64,000 bases of DNA from Rhodobacteraceae bacterium EhC02 (GCA_001650895.1 LXYH01000021.1:23020-87019); one strand, 5' to 3'. Shown: positions 27,038-35,484, counted from the stretch's first letter. Notes: generated by a model not told the origin, from the letters alone. A program made the numbers and translations.

Positions 27038-28798
27038 ATGTTGAGACAGGTTTTCGCGGTCGTTTTCGTTGTTCTTTCACTGGTGCGCGGTGCCTGGGCG
27101 CAGGAAGAGGTGGTCTGGGTCCAGATCGAAGCCCGCCCCACCCTTGCCGAAGCGCAGGAACGGGCGCGCAACTATGCCGCAAGACTGCCTGACGTGAACG
27201 GCTTTGTCCTGCCCAGTGGGTGGTATGCCCTCGCGCTGGGGCCCTATTCGCGCGGCGATGCCGACCAGGTGCTGCGCGTCTACCGCGCCGAGGGCACGAT
27301 CCCGAATGACAGTTTCATCGCCTTCACAAGCAGTTTCCGGCAGCAGTTCTGGCCAGTGGGCGCGAACCTGCTGAGCCTGCCGCAGCCGACCACGCCACCC
27401 GAAACCGCGGCAGCGCAGGAGCCGGCGATTCAGCCCGTGGTCACCGATCAGGCCGGCATCCCGCAGCCGCCCCTGCCCGACGAGTCCCCCAACGAGGCAC
27501 GCGCCAGCGAGGGGCAGTTGTCAGCCGCCGAACGCGAGGCGCTGCAGGTCGCACTGAAATGGGCCGGTTTCTATGACGGCGCGATTGACGGCGCATTCGG
27601 GCGCGGCACACGCGCCTCCATGTCCGCATGGCAGGCCGCCAACAATTTCCAGCCTACGGGGGTGCTGACCACGCTGCAGCGCCAGACGCTGCTGGGCCAA
27701 TACAATGCCGTGCTGGCCGGGCTGGACCTGCAGACCGTGCGCGACGAAACCGCGGGCATCGAGATGGTCCTGCCGCTGGGGGCCGTCAGCTTCGACCGTA
27801 TCGAGCCGCCTTTCGTGCATTACGAGGCCAGCGGCGATATCGACGCGCGCATTCTGCTGATCAGCCAGGAAGGCGACCGCGCCACGATGTTCGGCCTTTA
27901 CGACATCATGCAGACGCTGCGGATCGTACCCACCGAGGGACCGCGCGAACGGCGCGAGGACGGGTTCGTCCTGATCGGCCAGGGCGGCGATTTCGTGTCG
28001 CACACCGAAGTGACGCTGAGAAACGGCCGGATCAAGGGTTTCACGCTTGTCTGGCCCGCCGGTGACGAGGATCGGCGGCTGCGGCTGCTGGGCGAGATGC
28101 AGAAAAGCTTTACCCGGATCGACGGGGTGCTGGATGTCATCGCCGACGCCCCCGGCGCGCAACGCATCGATCTTGTGGCCGGGCTGGAAATCCGCAAGCC
28201 GCGCCTGACCCGGTCGGGTTTCTATGTCGATGGGCAGGGCACCGTCGTGACCGCGACCGATGCGGTTGCGGGTTGCGGGCGGATCACGCTGGACAATGAC
28301 ACCGAGGCCAGCGTTCTGGGGCAGGATGACGCCCTGGGGATCGCCGTGCTGCGGCCCGATCTGCCCTTGGCCCCGATGGCGACGGCGGCGTTTCAGACCG
28401 TCACGCCACGGCTGCAATCCGAAGTGTCGGTTGCGGGTTTTTCCTACGGCGGCATCCTCAGCGCACCGACACTGACCTTCGGCCGGCTGGCCGATGTGCA
28501 GGGGCTGAACGGCGAGGAGAACCTCAAGCGTCTTGAGATGGAATCGCTGCCCGGCGATGTCGGCGGCCCCGTACTGGACGCCAGCGGCGCGGTCGTGGGC
28601 ATGCTGAGCGCGCCGGTCGTGGCAGGACGGCAATTGCCGCCCAGCGTCAGCTTCAGCGTGGATGCCAGCGCGATCCGCAGCCTGCTGGACAGCCTTGGCG
28701 TGGCCTCGTCGCTGTCGGACGCAACCAGTGCGCTGCATCCCGTTGACCTGACGCGTCAGGCAAGTGCGATGACCGTTCTTGTCGGCTGCTGGGACTGA
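27038..28798 (+). CDS. Secreted SPOR / peptidoglycan-binding / inactive trypsin-like protein
   Basis: A 586-aa exported protein: signal peptide (residues 1-21), a SPOR-like repeat (about 23-95; WVQIEARPTLAEAQERARNY), a Pro/Glu-rich linker, a PG_binding_1 domain (about 160-225; ALKWAGFYDGAIDGAFGRGT) and a C-terminal chymotrypsin-fold domain (about 385-560). In that domain the catalytic histidine position reads TATDAVAGC (Asp instead of His) and the serine motif reads GDVGGPV (Val instead of Ser), while the aspartate in DDALGIAVL is kept. It should bind cell wall but not cleave by the usual mechanism. Divergent from glyQ, convergent with trkH. Confidence 0.82.
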   Translation: MLRQVFAVVFVVLSLVRGAWAQEEVVWVQIEARPTLAEAQERARNYAARLPDVNGFVLPSGWYALALGPYSRGDADQVLRVYRAEGTIPNDSFIAFTSSFRQQFWPVGANLLSLPQPTTPPETAAAQEPAIQPVVTDQAGIPQPPLPDESPNEARASEGQLSAAEREALQVALKWAGFYDGAIDGAFGRGTRASMSAWQAANNFQPTGVLTTLQRQTLLGQYNAVLAGLDLQTVRDETAGIEMVLPLGAVSFDRIEPPFVHYEASGDIDARILLISQEGDRATMFGLYDIMQTLRIVPTEGPRERREDGFVLIGQGGDFVSHTEVTLRNGRIKGFTLVWPAGDEDRRLRLLGEMQKSFTRIDGVLDVIADAPGAQRIDLVAGLEIRKPRLTRSGFYVDGQGTVVTATDAVAGCGRITLDNDTEASVLGQDDALGIAVLRPDLPLAPMATAAFQTVTPRLQSEVSVAGFSYGGILSAPTLTFGRLADVQGLNGEENLKRLEMESLPGDVGGPVLDASGAVVGMLSAPVVAGRQLPPSVSFSVDASAIRSLLDSLGVASSLSDATSALHPVDLTRQASAMTVLVGCWD

Positions 28799-28807
28799 TC
28801 CGGCCCC

Positions 28808-30256
28808 TCAGGCGCGCCAGAAACTGACGGTGAAGACCGCGAAGACCACCAGCACCTCGAGCCGGCCGACGAACATCGCAAAGCTCAGGATCCACTTGGC
28901 GGTATCATTCAGCCCGGCGAAATTGCCCGCCGGGCCGATCTCGTCGCCCAGACCGGGGCCGATATTGGCCATGGCTGTGGCCGCCCCCGACACCGAGGTT
29001 ATGAAATCAAGCCCCGTGAGCGACAGTGCCACGGCGACAAGGCCCAGCGTCAGCACGAAAAAACCGAAGAAGGAAATCACCGAATCCATCACGTCATCGG
29101 TGATCGGTGCGCCCTCGAAACGGGGAATGAAGATGCCGTTGGGGGATTGCGTCTTGCGGATCTGCGCCCGGATCGACGAGAAAAGGATCTGGTAGCGGAA
29201 GATCTTGACCGAACAGGCTGTCGACCCCGCACAGCCGCCGATCAGCCCGATGAAAAAGAACATCCCCACCAGCAGGCTGCCCCAGCCCATGTAATCGACG
29301 CTGGCATAGCCCGTGCCCGTCATGATCGAGGTGATGTTGAACAAGGCCTCGCGGAATGCCTGTTCGGGGTGATGGGGAAAAATGGTCGTCAGGATCACGG
29401 CGGTTCCCACGGCAAGCCCCATGATGATCCCGATGAACCAGCGCACCTGGCTGTCGCGCCACAACGGGCGTGCAGACCCGTTGAGCAGCTGGACATAACG
29501 CACGAAAGGCAGCGCCGCGAGCACCATGAAGACGGATGCGGCATATTCCATATTGCCCGAAAACGCCCCGAAAGAGGCGTCATAGGTGGAAAACCCGCCC
29601 GTCGATATGGTCGTGAGGGCATGCACAGTGGCATCGAAGGCATTCATCCCCATCAGCAGATAGGTGAACATGCAGGCCACGGTCAGCCCGACGTAGATGA
29701 TGGATATCTGCGAGGCGATGGCGCTGGCGCGGGGCAGGATCTTGCCCATCGTCTCGAAGGCTTCGGATTTGAACACCTGCATGCCGCCCACGCGCAATTC
29801 GGGCAGAAAGACCATGGCCACGACGATGATGCCGATCCCGCCCAGCCATTGCAGGATGCCGCGCCACAGCAAAAGACCCTTGGGCAGATCGTCAAGCCCG
29901 ACAAAGACTGTTGATCCGGTCGTGGTCATGCCCGACATCGCCTCGAAGAAGGCATCGACGAAACGCGCCTCTGTCGCGCCCAGCATGAAGGGAAGTGATC
30001 CGAACAACGGCAGCACCAGCCAGACGCTGCTGGTCAGGATGAAGGTTTGCTGCAGCGTCAGCCCCTCTTTCGCGCCATTGCTGCAGGCCAGCGAGATCAG
30101 GCTGCCGGTCAGAAAGGTCAGCACCGCAGCCTCGAAAAACACGGGCCAGTGTCCCCTGCCCTCGGCAAGGTCCACGGTGAGCGGCGGGATCATGGTCAGC
30201 CCGAGGGCCGCAACCAGAAGGCCGATCACATATCCGACGGGGCGCAGGTCCAACAT
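28808..30256 (-). CDS. trkH: Trk-type potassium transporter membrane subunit
   Basis: A 482-aa channel-like subunit of the Trk potassium uptake system. The four selectivity-filter regions are visible: EAMSGMTTTGSTVF, HALTTISTGGFST, FNITSIMTGTGYAS and TAMANIGPGLG. ATG 30256 (MLDLRPVGY) is the likely start; a longer reading begins with a basic stretch and is less likely. trkA, the cytoplasmic NAD-binding partner, is not in the window. Confidence 0.93.
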   Translation of the reverse strand: MLDLRPVGYVIGLLVAALGLTMIPPLTVDLAEGRGHWPVFFEAAVLTFLTGSLISLACSNGAKEGLTLQQTFILTSSVWLVLPLFGSLPFMLGATEARFVDAFFEAMSGMTTTGSTVFVGLDDLPKGLLLWRGILQWLGGIGIIVVAMVFLPELRVGGMQVFKSEAFETMGKILPRASAIASQISIIYVGLTVACMFTYLLMGMNAFDATVHALTTISTGGFSTYDASFGAFSGNMEYAASVFMVLAALPFVRYVQLLNGSARPLWRDSQVRWFIGIIMGLAVGTAVILTTIFPHHPEQAFREALFNITSIMTGTGYASVDYMGWGSLLVGMFFFIGLIGGCAGSTACSVKIFRYQILFSSIRAQIRKTQSPNGIFIPRFEGAPITDDVMDSVISFFGFFVLTLGLVAVALSLTGLDFITSVSGAATAMANIGPGLGDEIGPAGNFAGLNDTAKWILSFAMFVGRLEVLVVFAVFTVSFWRA

Positions 30257-30331
30257 GGCGCAAGGCTTGGCCGCAGCGCGCGACGCTGTCAAGCGTCACG
30301 CCGCCACGGCCGCGTTTCCGGTGTGGAACCT

Positions 30332-30571
30332 TCAGATGTAGAACATGTCGCGGAAGACATGGCGCGGGATGTCGTCGCGCGTGATGCCGATTTTCGCCAG
30401 CTCGGCGTCGGACAGGGCATTCAGGGCTTCGATCTGGTCCATGCGGGACTTGCGGTGCATGTAGGCGTTGATGCCCTGGCCCAGGTTTGCAAAGAAAGCG
30501 TCGATCCGCGCCATCAGGCGGGCGCGCGTGTCGATTGCGGTATGGTGCAGGTTGGTCGTTTGGGTAGCCAT
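30332..30571 (-). CDS. DUF1127 small basic protein (copy 1)
   Basis: A 79-aa protein. The C-terminal 45 residues are a DUF1127/YjiS-like motif (RMDQIEALNALSDAELAKIG, then ITRDDIPRHVFRD). ATG 30571 has GAGGT 6 bases upstream. DUF1127 proteins are small, arginine-rich and often stress-induced; in Rhodobacter some act with RNA, but the role of this one is unknown. A related gene lies 215 bases upstream on the same strand, and both have CAATGC-type repeats at a similar distance from the start. Confidence 0.85.
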   Translation of the reverse strand: MATQTTNLHHTAIDTRARLMARIDAFFANLGQGINAYMHRKSRMDQIEALNALSDAELAKIGITRDDIPRHVFRDMFYI

Positions 30572-30647
30572 GTTAAACCTCGTTCGCGTTGGTTCGTTGT
30601 CTCCCTTGTCCATGAATTTAGGTCAGCACTGATGACTTTACCACCGA

Positions 30648-30669
30648 CAATGCTGCAATGCGGCAATGC
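30648..30669. repeat. Three CAATGC repeats, 8-bp period, upstream of DUF1127 copy 1
   Basis: CAATGC at 30648-30653, 30656-30661 and 30664-30669, each followed by a variable dinucleotide. The array lies 77-98 bases before the start codon. Similar sequence stands before DUF1127 copy 2. Possible regulator-binding array; nothing in the window identifies the regulator. Confidence 0.6.
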
Positions 30670-30722
30670 GCTGAACGCAAGGCCACGGTTGATCGCGGAC
30701 CGGAACCGGTCGGACCAAACGC

Positions 30723-30752
30723 AAAAGGGCTGCCCCATCGGGCAGCCCTTTT
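30723..30752 (-). terminator. Strong (bidirectional) terminator after DUF1127 copy 2
   Basis: A perfect 13-bp stem (30723-30735 with 30740-30752) and four-base loop, flanked by four A and four T residues. It lies 35 bases past the end of DUF1127 copy 2 and so separates the two DUF1127 genes into different transcripts. Confidence 0.92.
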
Positions 30753-30786
30753 CCAGGCAACGAAATGCGTGCAGTCGCGCCTTGCG

Positions 30787-31005
30787 TCACGACCACCACA
30801 AGTCCCGGAACACGTGTTGCACGATCTGGTCCCGGCGAATGCCCTTGGCCGCCAGTTGCGCATCGCTCAGGTTTTGCAGGGCTTCGATCTGGTCAATCCG
30901 GCTGCGGCGGCGGGTATAGGCGTCAAAGGCGCGGGCAAACCACGCGCGCAGGCCGATCCGGTCCATGCCATGCAGAAGGGAAATATTCGTGGTGTTGCTG
31001 CTCAT
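30787..31005 (-). CDS. DUF1127 small basic protein (copy 2)
   Basis: A 72-aa protein with the same C-terminal motif as copy 1 (RSRIDQIEALQNLSDAQLAA, then KGIRRDQIVQHVFRDL). The N-terminal half differs. Both proteins end in an aromatic-rich tail (copy 1 MFYI, copy 2 LWWS). Each has its own upstream region and terminator, so the pair are paralogues under separate but similar control. Confidence 0.85.
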   Translation of the reverse strand: MSSNTTNISLLHGMDRIGLRAWFARAFDAYTRRRSRIDQIEALQNLSDAQLAAKGIRRDQIVQHVFRDLWWS

Positions 31006-31088
31006 GTCTCTGATCCTTGTGTCTTCACCCGTGCTCGGGGTCAGGGGTCAGATAGGCAAGGTCGGCCGAGGCGACTACCACCAATTCA

Positions 31089-31122
31089 GCATTGCCGCCT
31101 TGCATTTTCTGCAATGCAGCAT
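31089..31122. repeat. CAATGC-type repeats upstream of DUF1127 copy 2
   Basis: GCATTG (31089-31094), an inverted repeat TTGCA-N5-TGCAA (31101-31115) and CAATGC (31112-31117), lying 84-117 bases before the start. Both copies also share a nearby TACCACC on the plus strand. The shared content and position argue for a common regulator. Confidence 0.45.
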
Positions 31123-31146
31123 TTTCCGGCATCGAACGGCCGCCAT

Positions 31147-31182
31147 GAAAAGGCCGCCGCCGGGTCTTGACCGGGCGGCGGC
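31147..31182 (-). terminator. Terminator of folE2
   Basis: A GC-rich stem of nine pairs (31153-31161 with 31174-31182) followed on the minus strand by TTTT; 46 bases past the folE2 stop codon. Confidence 0.75.
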
Positions 31183-31227
31183 GACGCGGGCGGGTCTTCG
31201 GGCCGGCAGGCGTACCGGCCCGATGCC

Positions 31228-32328
31228 TCAACCGACGTGAAACAGGGTATTGAACAGCTTTGGATCGACGCTGTCGCTGGCGAAGGTGGCACCTTCGGTC
31301 AGGATGCTGACCGCATCGTGGCTGTGCAGGCTTTCCTGATGGCTGGCGATCACACGGAAATCGCCCACACGCTCGTCCTGCTGCAGCTGCGCACAGAACA
31401 GGCGCGCCGCATCCTCGACGAAGATCGGGTTCGCCGCGTTCAGTTCGGCAAAGGCCTGTTCATCTTCACGCTTGACCATGACCTGCGTTTCGGTCGGCAC
31501 CGCGCTGCGGGCCATGTCGATCACATCCTCGAACCACAGGCAGGCGCCATCCAGCACCTCTGCCGAGATGCGCGCGACAGAGCGCTGCGAATGCGGCGTC
31601 GCCAGTTGACCGCGCGTCTGGCGGGCATGTTCGCTGAGTTCCAGCGAGCATGGGCAGGTCGAAGAATAGACGTAATCAAGATGAATGATCTTGCGGCGCA
31701 CGCCCGCCTTTTCGATCAGTTCCAGCGCGATGTCGTAATACTGATAGCCTTCCAGACCCGAACGCAGCGAGGTGATCTTTACCGGATAGGAAAACCGCAT
31801 CTGGATGCGCGCATCGAAACTGTCCAGATCGGTCATGTAATCCTCAAGCGCGGCCTCGATCACCTCGAAGCTGAAGGTCTTGTCCGAATGCTTGTAGAAG
31901 GACCGCATGATCCGGGACATGTTGATGCCCTTCTTGTCGGCCTCAAGGCTGACGGTGCCGGTCACGCTGGTTTCCAGCGTCAGGTCGCCATTGTCGCGGG
32001 TATGAAAGCGGATCGGCAGGCGAAAATTCGAGATGCCCACATGCTGGATCTGCTGGCGCGCGCCCCGGATCAGGCTGGAGGGGCCATTCTGCAGGTCAGG
32101 CAGGCTGTCCTTGTAATCCGTATCGACCTCGAACCCGTAGGGATAGGCGCGCGACAGCACGGGATAGGCCGCAGGCTCACGCCCCGGCAGAAGACGCGCA
32201 AGCGAAGGGTCAAGATCGGCGATCTCGGCCTCGGAGGCGCGGGCGGCCCACTGGCGCAACCGCTCGAGCGCCTCTGCCGCGTCCTCGCGGCTGGGCGTGC
32301 GATCCAGATCGGGCGTGTGAATGTTCAT
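31228..32328 (-). CDS. folE2: GTP cyclohydrolase FolE2 (type IB)
   Basis: Forms dihydroneopterin triphosphate from GTP, the first step of folate synthesis. 366 aa, the length of the FolE2/COG1469 family. Motifs: GISNFRLPIRF, TVSLEADKKGINMSRIMRSF, SYPVKITSLRSGLEGYQYY, the metal-binding cysteine region SSTCPCSLELSEHARQ with the following TPHSQRS, and a C-terminal SHQESLHSHDAVS. In many bacteria FolE2 replaces the zinc enzyme FolE under zinc limitation; no FolE is in the window, so it may be the only one. A perfect palindrome lies 25 bases upstream. Confidence 0.95.
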   Translation of the reverse strand: MNIHTPDLDRTPSREDAAEALERLRQWAARASEAEIADLDPSLARLLPGREPAAYPVLSRAYPYGFEVDTDYKDSLPDLQNGPSSLIRGARQQIQHVGISNFRLPIRFHTRDNGDLTLETSVTGTVSLEADKKGINMSRIMRSFYKHSDKTFSFEVIEAALEDYMTDLDSFDARIQMRFSYPVKITSLRSGLEGYQYYDIALELIEKAGVRRKIIHLDYVYSSTCPCSLELSEHARQTRGQLATPHSQRSVARISAEVLDGACLWFEDVIDMARSAVPTETQVMVKREDEQAFAELNAANPIFVEDAARLFCAQLQQDERVGDFRVIASHQESLHSHDAVSILTEGATFASDSVDPKLFNTLFHVG

Positions 32329-32352
32329 GAGGGGCCCCTTCGCGTCATGATG

Positions 32353-32371
32353 CCATCCTAAAATAGGATGG
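32353..32371. promoter_or_regulatory. Perfect palindrome upstream of folE2
   Basis: CCATCCTAAAATAGGATGG: two 8-base arms around AAA, 25 bases before the folE2 start codon, in A/T-rich DNA. It does not match the Zur-like box found before the COG0523 gene. A dimeric repressor site is likely; its regulator is unknown. A single TAGGATGG arm also occurs just before the ubiH-like gene (9935-9942). Confidence 0.6.
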
Positions 32372-32516
32372 TTGGTCCTTGATTACCACTTACGAAGATA
32401 TTTACGTCGGACGCGACAGGTCGGATCATTCGACCCAGCAGAAATCGTGCAAGGCGCGCCGGTTGCGACGCGGCGACATGGATGGACAGGGCTGATCGCC
32501 GCGATACTCTGCGCGC

Positions 32517-33068
32517 ATGATGCTTCCCTGGTTCCTTGTTCTGCTGTCCCTCTGCGGTGTTGCCGCATCCCTTTTGGTGCCAGGGGCGTCGGACTGGATC
32601 CTGCTGAGCCTGCCAAGCCTGCTGGCCAGCCTGATCCTGCTGATCCGGGCGCGGCTTGCACAGGCCCCGGCGCTGCCCGCGGTGATCGTGGACGGATCCA
32701 ATGTCATGCACTGGCACGACAACATCGCCCGGGTCGAGACCCTGCAAGAGGTGATCGCGGCGCTGGAGCAGGCGGGCTTTGCGCCCGGCGTCGTCTTTGA
32801 CGCAAATGCCGGCTACAAGCTGACGGGGCGGTATCTGCATGACGACACATTCAGCAGCGTGCTGGGCCTGCCGCGCAAGCGGGTCATCGTCGTGAACAAG
32901 GGCGAACCGGCCGATCCCTTGATCCTGACCGCCGCCCGCGATCACGGCGCGCGGATCGTCACCAATGACCGCTTCCGCGACTGGGTCGGGCAATTTCCCG
33001 ATGTCACGCAAGCCGACAGCCTGATCAAAGGCGGCTACCGGGACGGCAAGCTCTGGCTGGACATCTGA
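32517..33068 (+). CDS. Membrane-anchored NYN/Zc3h12a-like ribonuclease
   Basis: A 183-aa protein. Residues 1-45 hold one or two membrane segments; the rest is a PIN-like NYN domain with the acidic active-site residues expected: Asp59 and Asn62 in VIVDGSNVMHW, an aspartate in VVFDANAGYKL and the NDRF aspartate in ARIVTNDRFRDW. This resembles the Zc3h12a/Regnase nuclease domain. It probably cleaves RNA at the membrane; the target is unknown. Divergent from folE2 across 188 bases. Two adjacent ATGs (32517 and 32520) are both possible starts. Confidence 0.8.
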   Translation: MMLPWFLVLLSLCGVAASLLVPGASDWILLSLPSLLASLILLIRARLAQAPALPAVIVDGSNVMHWHDNIARVETLQEVIAALEQAGFAPGVVFDANAGYKLTGRYLHDDTFSSVLGLPRKRVIVVNKGEPADPLILTAARDHGARIVTNDRFRDWVGQFPDVTQADSLIKGGYRDGKLWLDI

Positions 33069-33078
33069 GGCGGCAGCC

Positions 33079-34260
33079 TCAGGCCTGGTCCAGCGCGGCC
33101 AGGATATCGGCCACCAGATCGCGCGCATCCTCCAGCCCCAGGCTCAGGCGCACCAGACCGGGCGTGATGCCAAGATGCTGTTTCTGCGCGGCCGGCAGGC
33201 GCTGATGCGTGGTCGTCGCGGGATGAGTCGCAATGGATTTCGCATCGCCCAGGTTGTTCGAGATGATGACGATCTGCAGCGCGTTCAGGAAGCGGAACGC
33301 CGCCTCCTGCCCGCCTTTCAGGTCCAGCGCGATCACCGTGCCGCCGCTGTCCGTCTGCTCCATCGCCAGGGCATGCTGGGCATGGCCGGGCAGACCCGGA
33401 TAGATCACGCGCGCCAGCTTGGGATGATCCTGCAGCGCCTCGGCCACGGTCAGGGCGGTCTGGGCCTGGGCGCGCACGCGCAGGTCCATGGTTTCCAGAC
33501 CCTTGAGCATGATCCAGGCGGTGAAGGGGCTCATCGCGCCGCCAGTATGTTTCATGTAGGGTTCGACCGTGCCGCGGATATAGTCGCAGCTGCCCAGGAT
33601 CACGCCGCCCAGCGCGCGGCCCTGCCCGTCGATATGCTTGGTCGCCGAATAGATCACCACATCGGCGCCCTGCTGCATCGCACGCGAGAACACGGGCGTT
33701 GAAAAGACATTATCGACCACGACCGTCGCACCCACCGCATGGGCGATTTCCGCAACCGCCGCGATATCGATCACCTCGAGCGTGGGGTTCGAGATCGATT
33801 CGAAGAAGGCCACCCTGGTGCCGGGGCGCATCGCGGCGCGCCACTGGTCCAGATCGGTACCATCGACCAGCGTCACCTCAACCCCGTAGCGGGTCAGGAT
33901 TTCCTCGAGGATGTAAAGGCAGGAACCGAACAGCGCCCTTGCGGCCACCACGTGATCGCCCGCACGCAGCATCGCGGTCAGCGCGCCCGAAACGGCCGCC
34001 ATGCCCGATGCCGTGGCAAAGGCATCCTCGGCCCCTTCCATCGCGGCGATCCGATCCTCGAACATGGCCACGGTCGGGTTGCCGTAGCGGGCATAGATGA
34101 ACTCGTCCGGCCCCGCCTTGAGAAACCGTGCCTCGGCCTGTTCGGCGCTGTCATAGACGAAGCCCTGCGTCAGAAAGATCGCCTCGGATACCTCGTTGTA
34201 CTGTGACCGGCGGATCCCGCCATGCACCAAGGTGGTCCGCTTGTTCCAGTCCTTGCTCAT
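33079..34260 (-). CDS. metZ: O-succinylhomoserine sulfhydrylase
   Basis: Makes homocysteine from O-succinylhomoserine and sulfide in methionine synthesis. 393 aa, Cys/Met metabolism PLP family, with the Schiff-base lysine in IYSATKHIDGQGRALGG and the substrate/PLP motifs RYGNPTVAMFEDR and SNPTLEVIDIA. The methionine role rather than cystathionine synthase is supported by the SAM-II riboswitch and terminator in its leader. ATG 34260 follows a GGAGAGCAGG sequence. Confidence 0.95.
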   Translation of the reverse strand: MSKDWNKRTTLVHGGIRRSQYNEVSEAIFLTQGFVYDSAEQAEARFLKAGPDEFIYARYGNPTVAMFEDRIAAMEGAEDAFATASGMAAVSGALTAMLRAGDHVVAARALFGSCLYILEEILTRYGVEVTLVDGTDLDQWRAAMRPGTRVAFFESISNPTLEVIDIAAVAEIAHAVGATVVVDNVFSTPVFSRAMQQGADVVIYSATKHIDGQGRALGGVILGSCDYIRGTVEPYMKHTGGAMSPFTAWIMLKGLETMDLRVRAQAQTALTVAEALQDHPKLARVIYPGLPGHAQHALAMEQTDSGGTVIALDLKGGQEAAFRFLNALQIVIISNNLGDAKSIATHPATTTHQRLPAAQKQHLGITPGLVRLSLGLEDARDLVADILAALDQA

Positions 34261-34290
34261 CCTGCTCTCCATGGGGCCCTCGGGCCCGAA

Positions 34291-34327
34291 TAAAAAAACC
34301 CCCGTCGCGGTCAAGCGAAAGGGGGTT
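34291..34327 (-). terminator. Intrinsic terminator in the metZ leader (riboswitch expression platform)
   Basis: On the minus strand AACCCCC (34327-34321) pairs with GGGGGTT (34303-34297) and is followed by a U run to 34291. It lies between the SAM-II aptamer and the metZ start codon, so it probably stops transcription when SAM is bound. A GGGCCC-rich hairpin (34273-34289) follows just before the start region. Confidence 0.82.
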
Positions 34328-34339
34328 CCCTCATCCTGA

Positions 34340-34392
34340 CCTCTTTAGCGGTGTGTTTAACGTGGCCCGCAATCCGGTAACAAATCGCCACA
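34340..34392 (-). ncRNA. SAM-II riboswitch aptamer
   Basis: Read on the minus strand it has every SAM-II element in order: P1 5' arm GTGGC, loop GATTTGTTACCGGATTGC (consensus GATTTnnnnnnnnTTGC), P1 3' arm GCCAC, then GTTAAAC, a short link and GCTAAAGAGG (consensus GCTAAA). The pseudoknot purine end AGAGG is present. SAM-II is known from alphaproteobacterial met genes; here it controls metZ. Identified by eye against the known consensus. Confidence 0.9.
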
Positions 34393-34536
34393 AGCGCCTG
34401 ATACGCCCGTCACAGCGCATCGTCAACTGGCCGCAACAGGCGTTCGGCTTGCGTTACCCCTCCGTCACGTTGGCTTCATCCGCTGGTCACACCCCCATTC
34501 TACCAAGGCAGCACAAGATCTTGTGGGGACGGCGCG

Positions 34537-35484
34537 ATGCCACTGCTGCAAATCAACGCGCCCGGATCGGGCGCCCCGAACAGCCCCATCGACCTGGGCG
34601 CCGCGGCAGGGCCGCTGGCAGCGGGCAGCGGGCCGATCGTGATCATGGTGCATGGCTACAGATTCGCCCCCGGCCGGGGCGAGGATTGCCCCCATCGCCA
34701 TATCCTGTCGCTCGCCCCATCGGTGCGCGATCCCAAGGCGGTCAGCTGGCCGCGCGGTCTTGGCCTTGCACCGGGTCAGCCGATCCGCGCCATCGCCTTC
34801 GGCTGGCAGGGGATGGGTCCGGTGCGGCGCGCCTGGGACAATGCCGCAGGGGCCGGTCAGGTGCTGGCGGGGCTGATCGCGGCGCTGCACCGGATCGCCC
34901 CGCACCGCCCCGTTCAGGCGATGGCACATTCCATGGGCGCGCGCGTCATCCTGTCAGCACTGGAGACGCTGCGCGGCCCCGGTCTTGCGCGGGCCCTGCT
35001 GATGAACCCCGCCGCCTACCAGAGCCAGGCGCGCCGGGCGCTTGCACCGCTCAATGGCGGCAACACCGAGGTGATCAGCGTCACATCCGGCGAAAACGAT
35101 CTTTTCGACCTCATTCTGGAAAGGCTGGTCCCTGCGCCCTGCCGCGGCGACCGCAGCCTCGGGGCGGGTCTTCCCGGTCAGGACAGGTTCGTGACCCTGC
35201 GGCTTGACGATCCGCACGCCCTGGCGGCGCTCGCGCGGCTGGGCCATGACATCGCACCGCCCGCGGCGCGCATCTGTCACTGGTCGCCCTACCTGCGTCC
35301 CGGCGTCTTCGGTCTTTATCGCGCCCTGCTGTGGTCGCCGGAGCGGCTGCCGCTGGACCTGCTGCGCAGCAAGCTTCCGCAGGATCAGCCGCCGCGCTGG
35401 TCGCGCCTCTGGCCGGTCATGCCGCGCGGCGCGCGCCTGCGCCGCCCCCTGCCCGCCCGCGACACCGGCGGCATCCCCGCCTGA
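34537..35484 (+). CDS. Alpha/beta hydrolase (DUF900-like)
   Basis: A 315-aa protein without a clear signal peptide. The lipase-type fold is shown by the oxyanion HGY (residues 39-41), nucleophile Ser132 in AMAHSMGARV and a plausible late His in RICHWSPY. The ordering fits hydrolases such as DUF900/esterase-like proteins; substrate unknown. It diverges from the metZ riboswitch and may use a start signal near 34525 (GGGGACGG). Confidence 0.68.
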   Translation: MPLLQINAPGSGAPNSPIDLGAAAGPLAAGSGPIVIMVHGYRFAPGRGEDCPHRHILSLAPSVRDPKAVSWPRGLGLAPGQPIRAIAFGWQGMGPVRRAWDNAAGAGQVLAGLIAALHRIAPHRPVQAMAHSMGARVILSALETLRGPGLARALLMNPAAYQSQARRALAPLNGGNTEVISVTSGENDLFDLILERLVPAPCRGDRSLGAGLPGQDRFVTLRLDDPHALAALARLGHDIAPPAARICHWSPYLRPGVFGLYRALLWSPERLPLDLLRSKLPQDQPPRWSRLWPVMPRGARLRRPLPARDTGGIPA

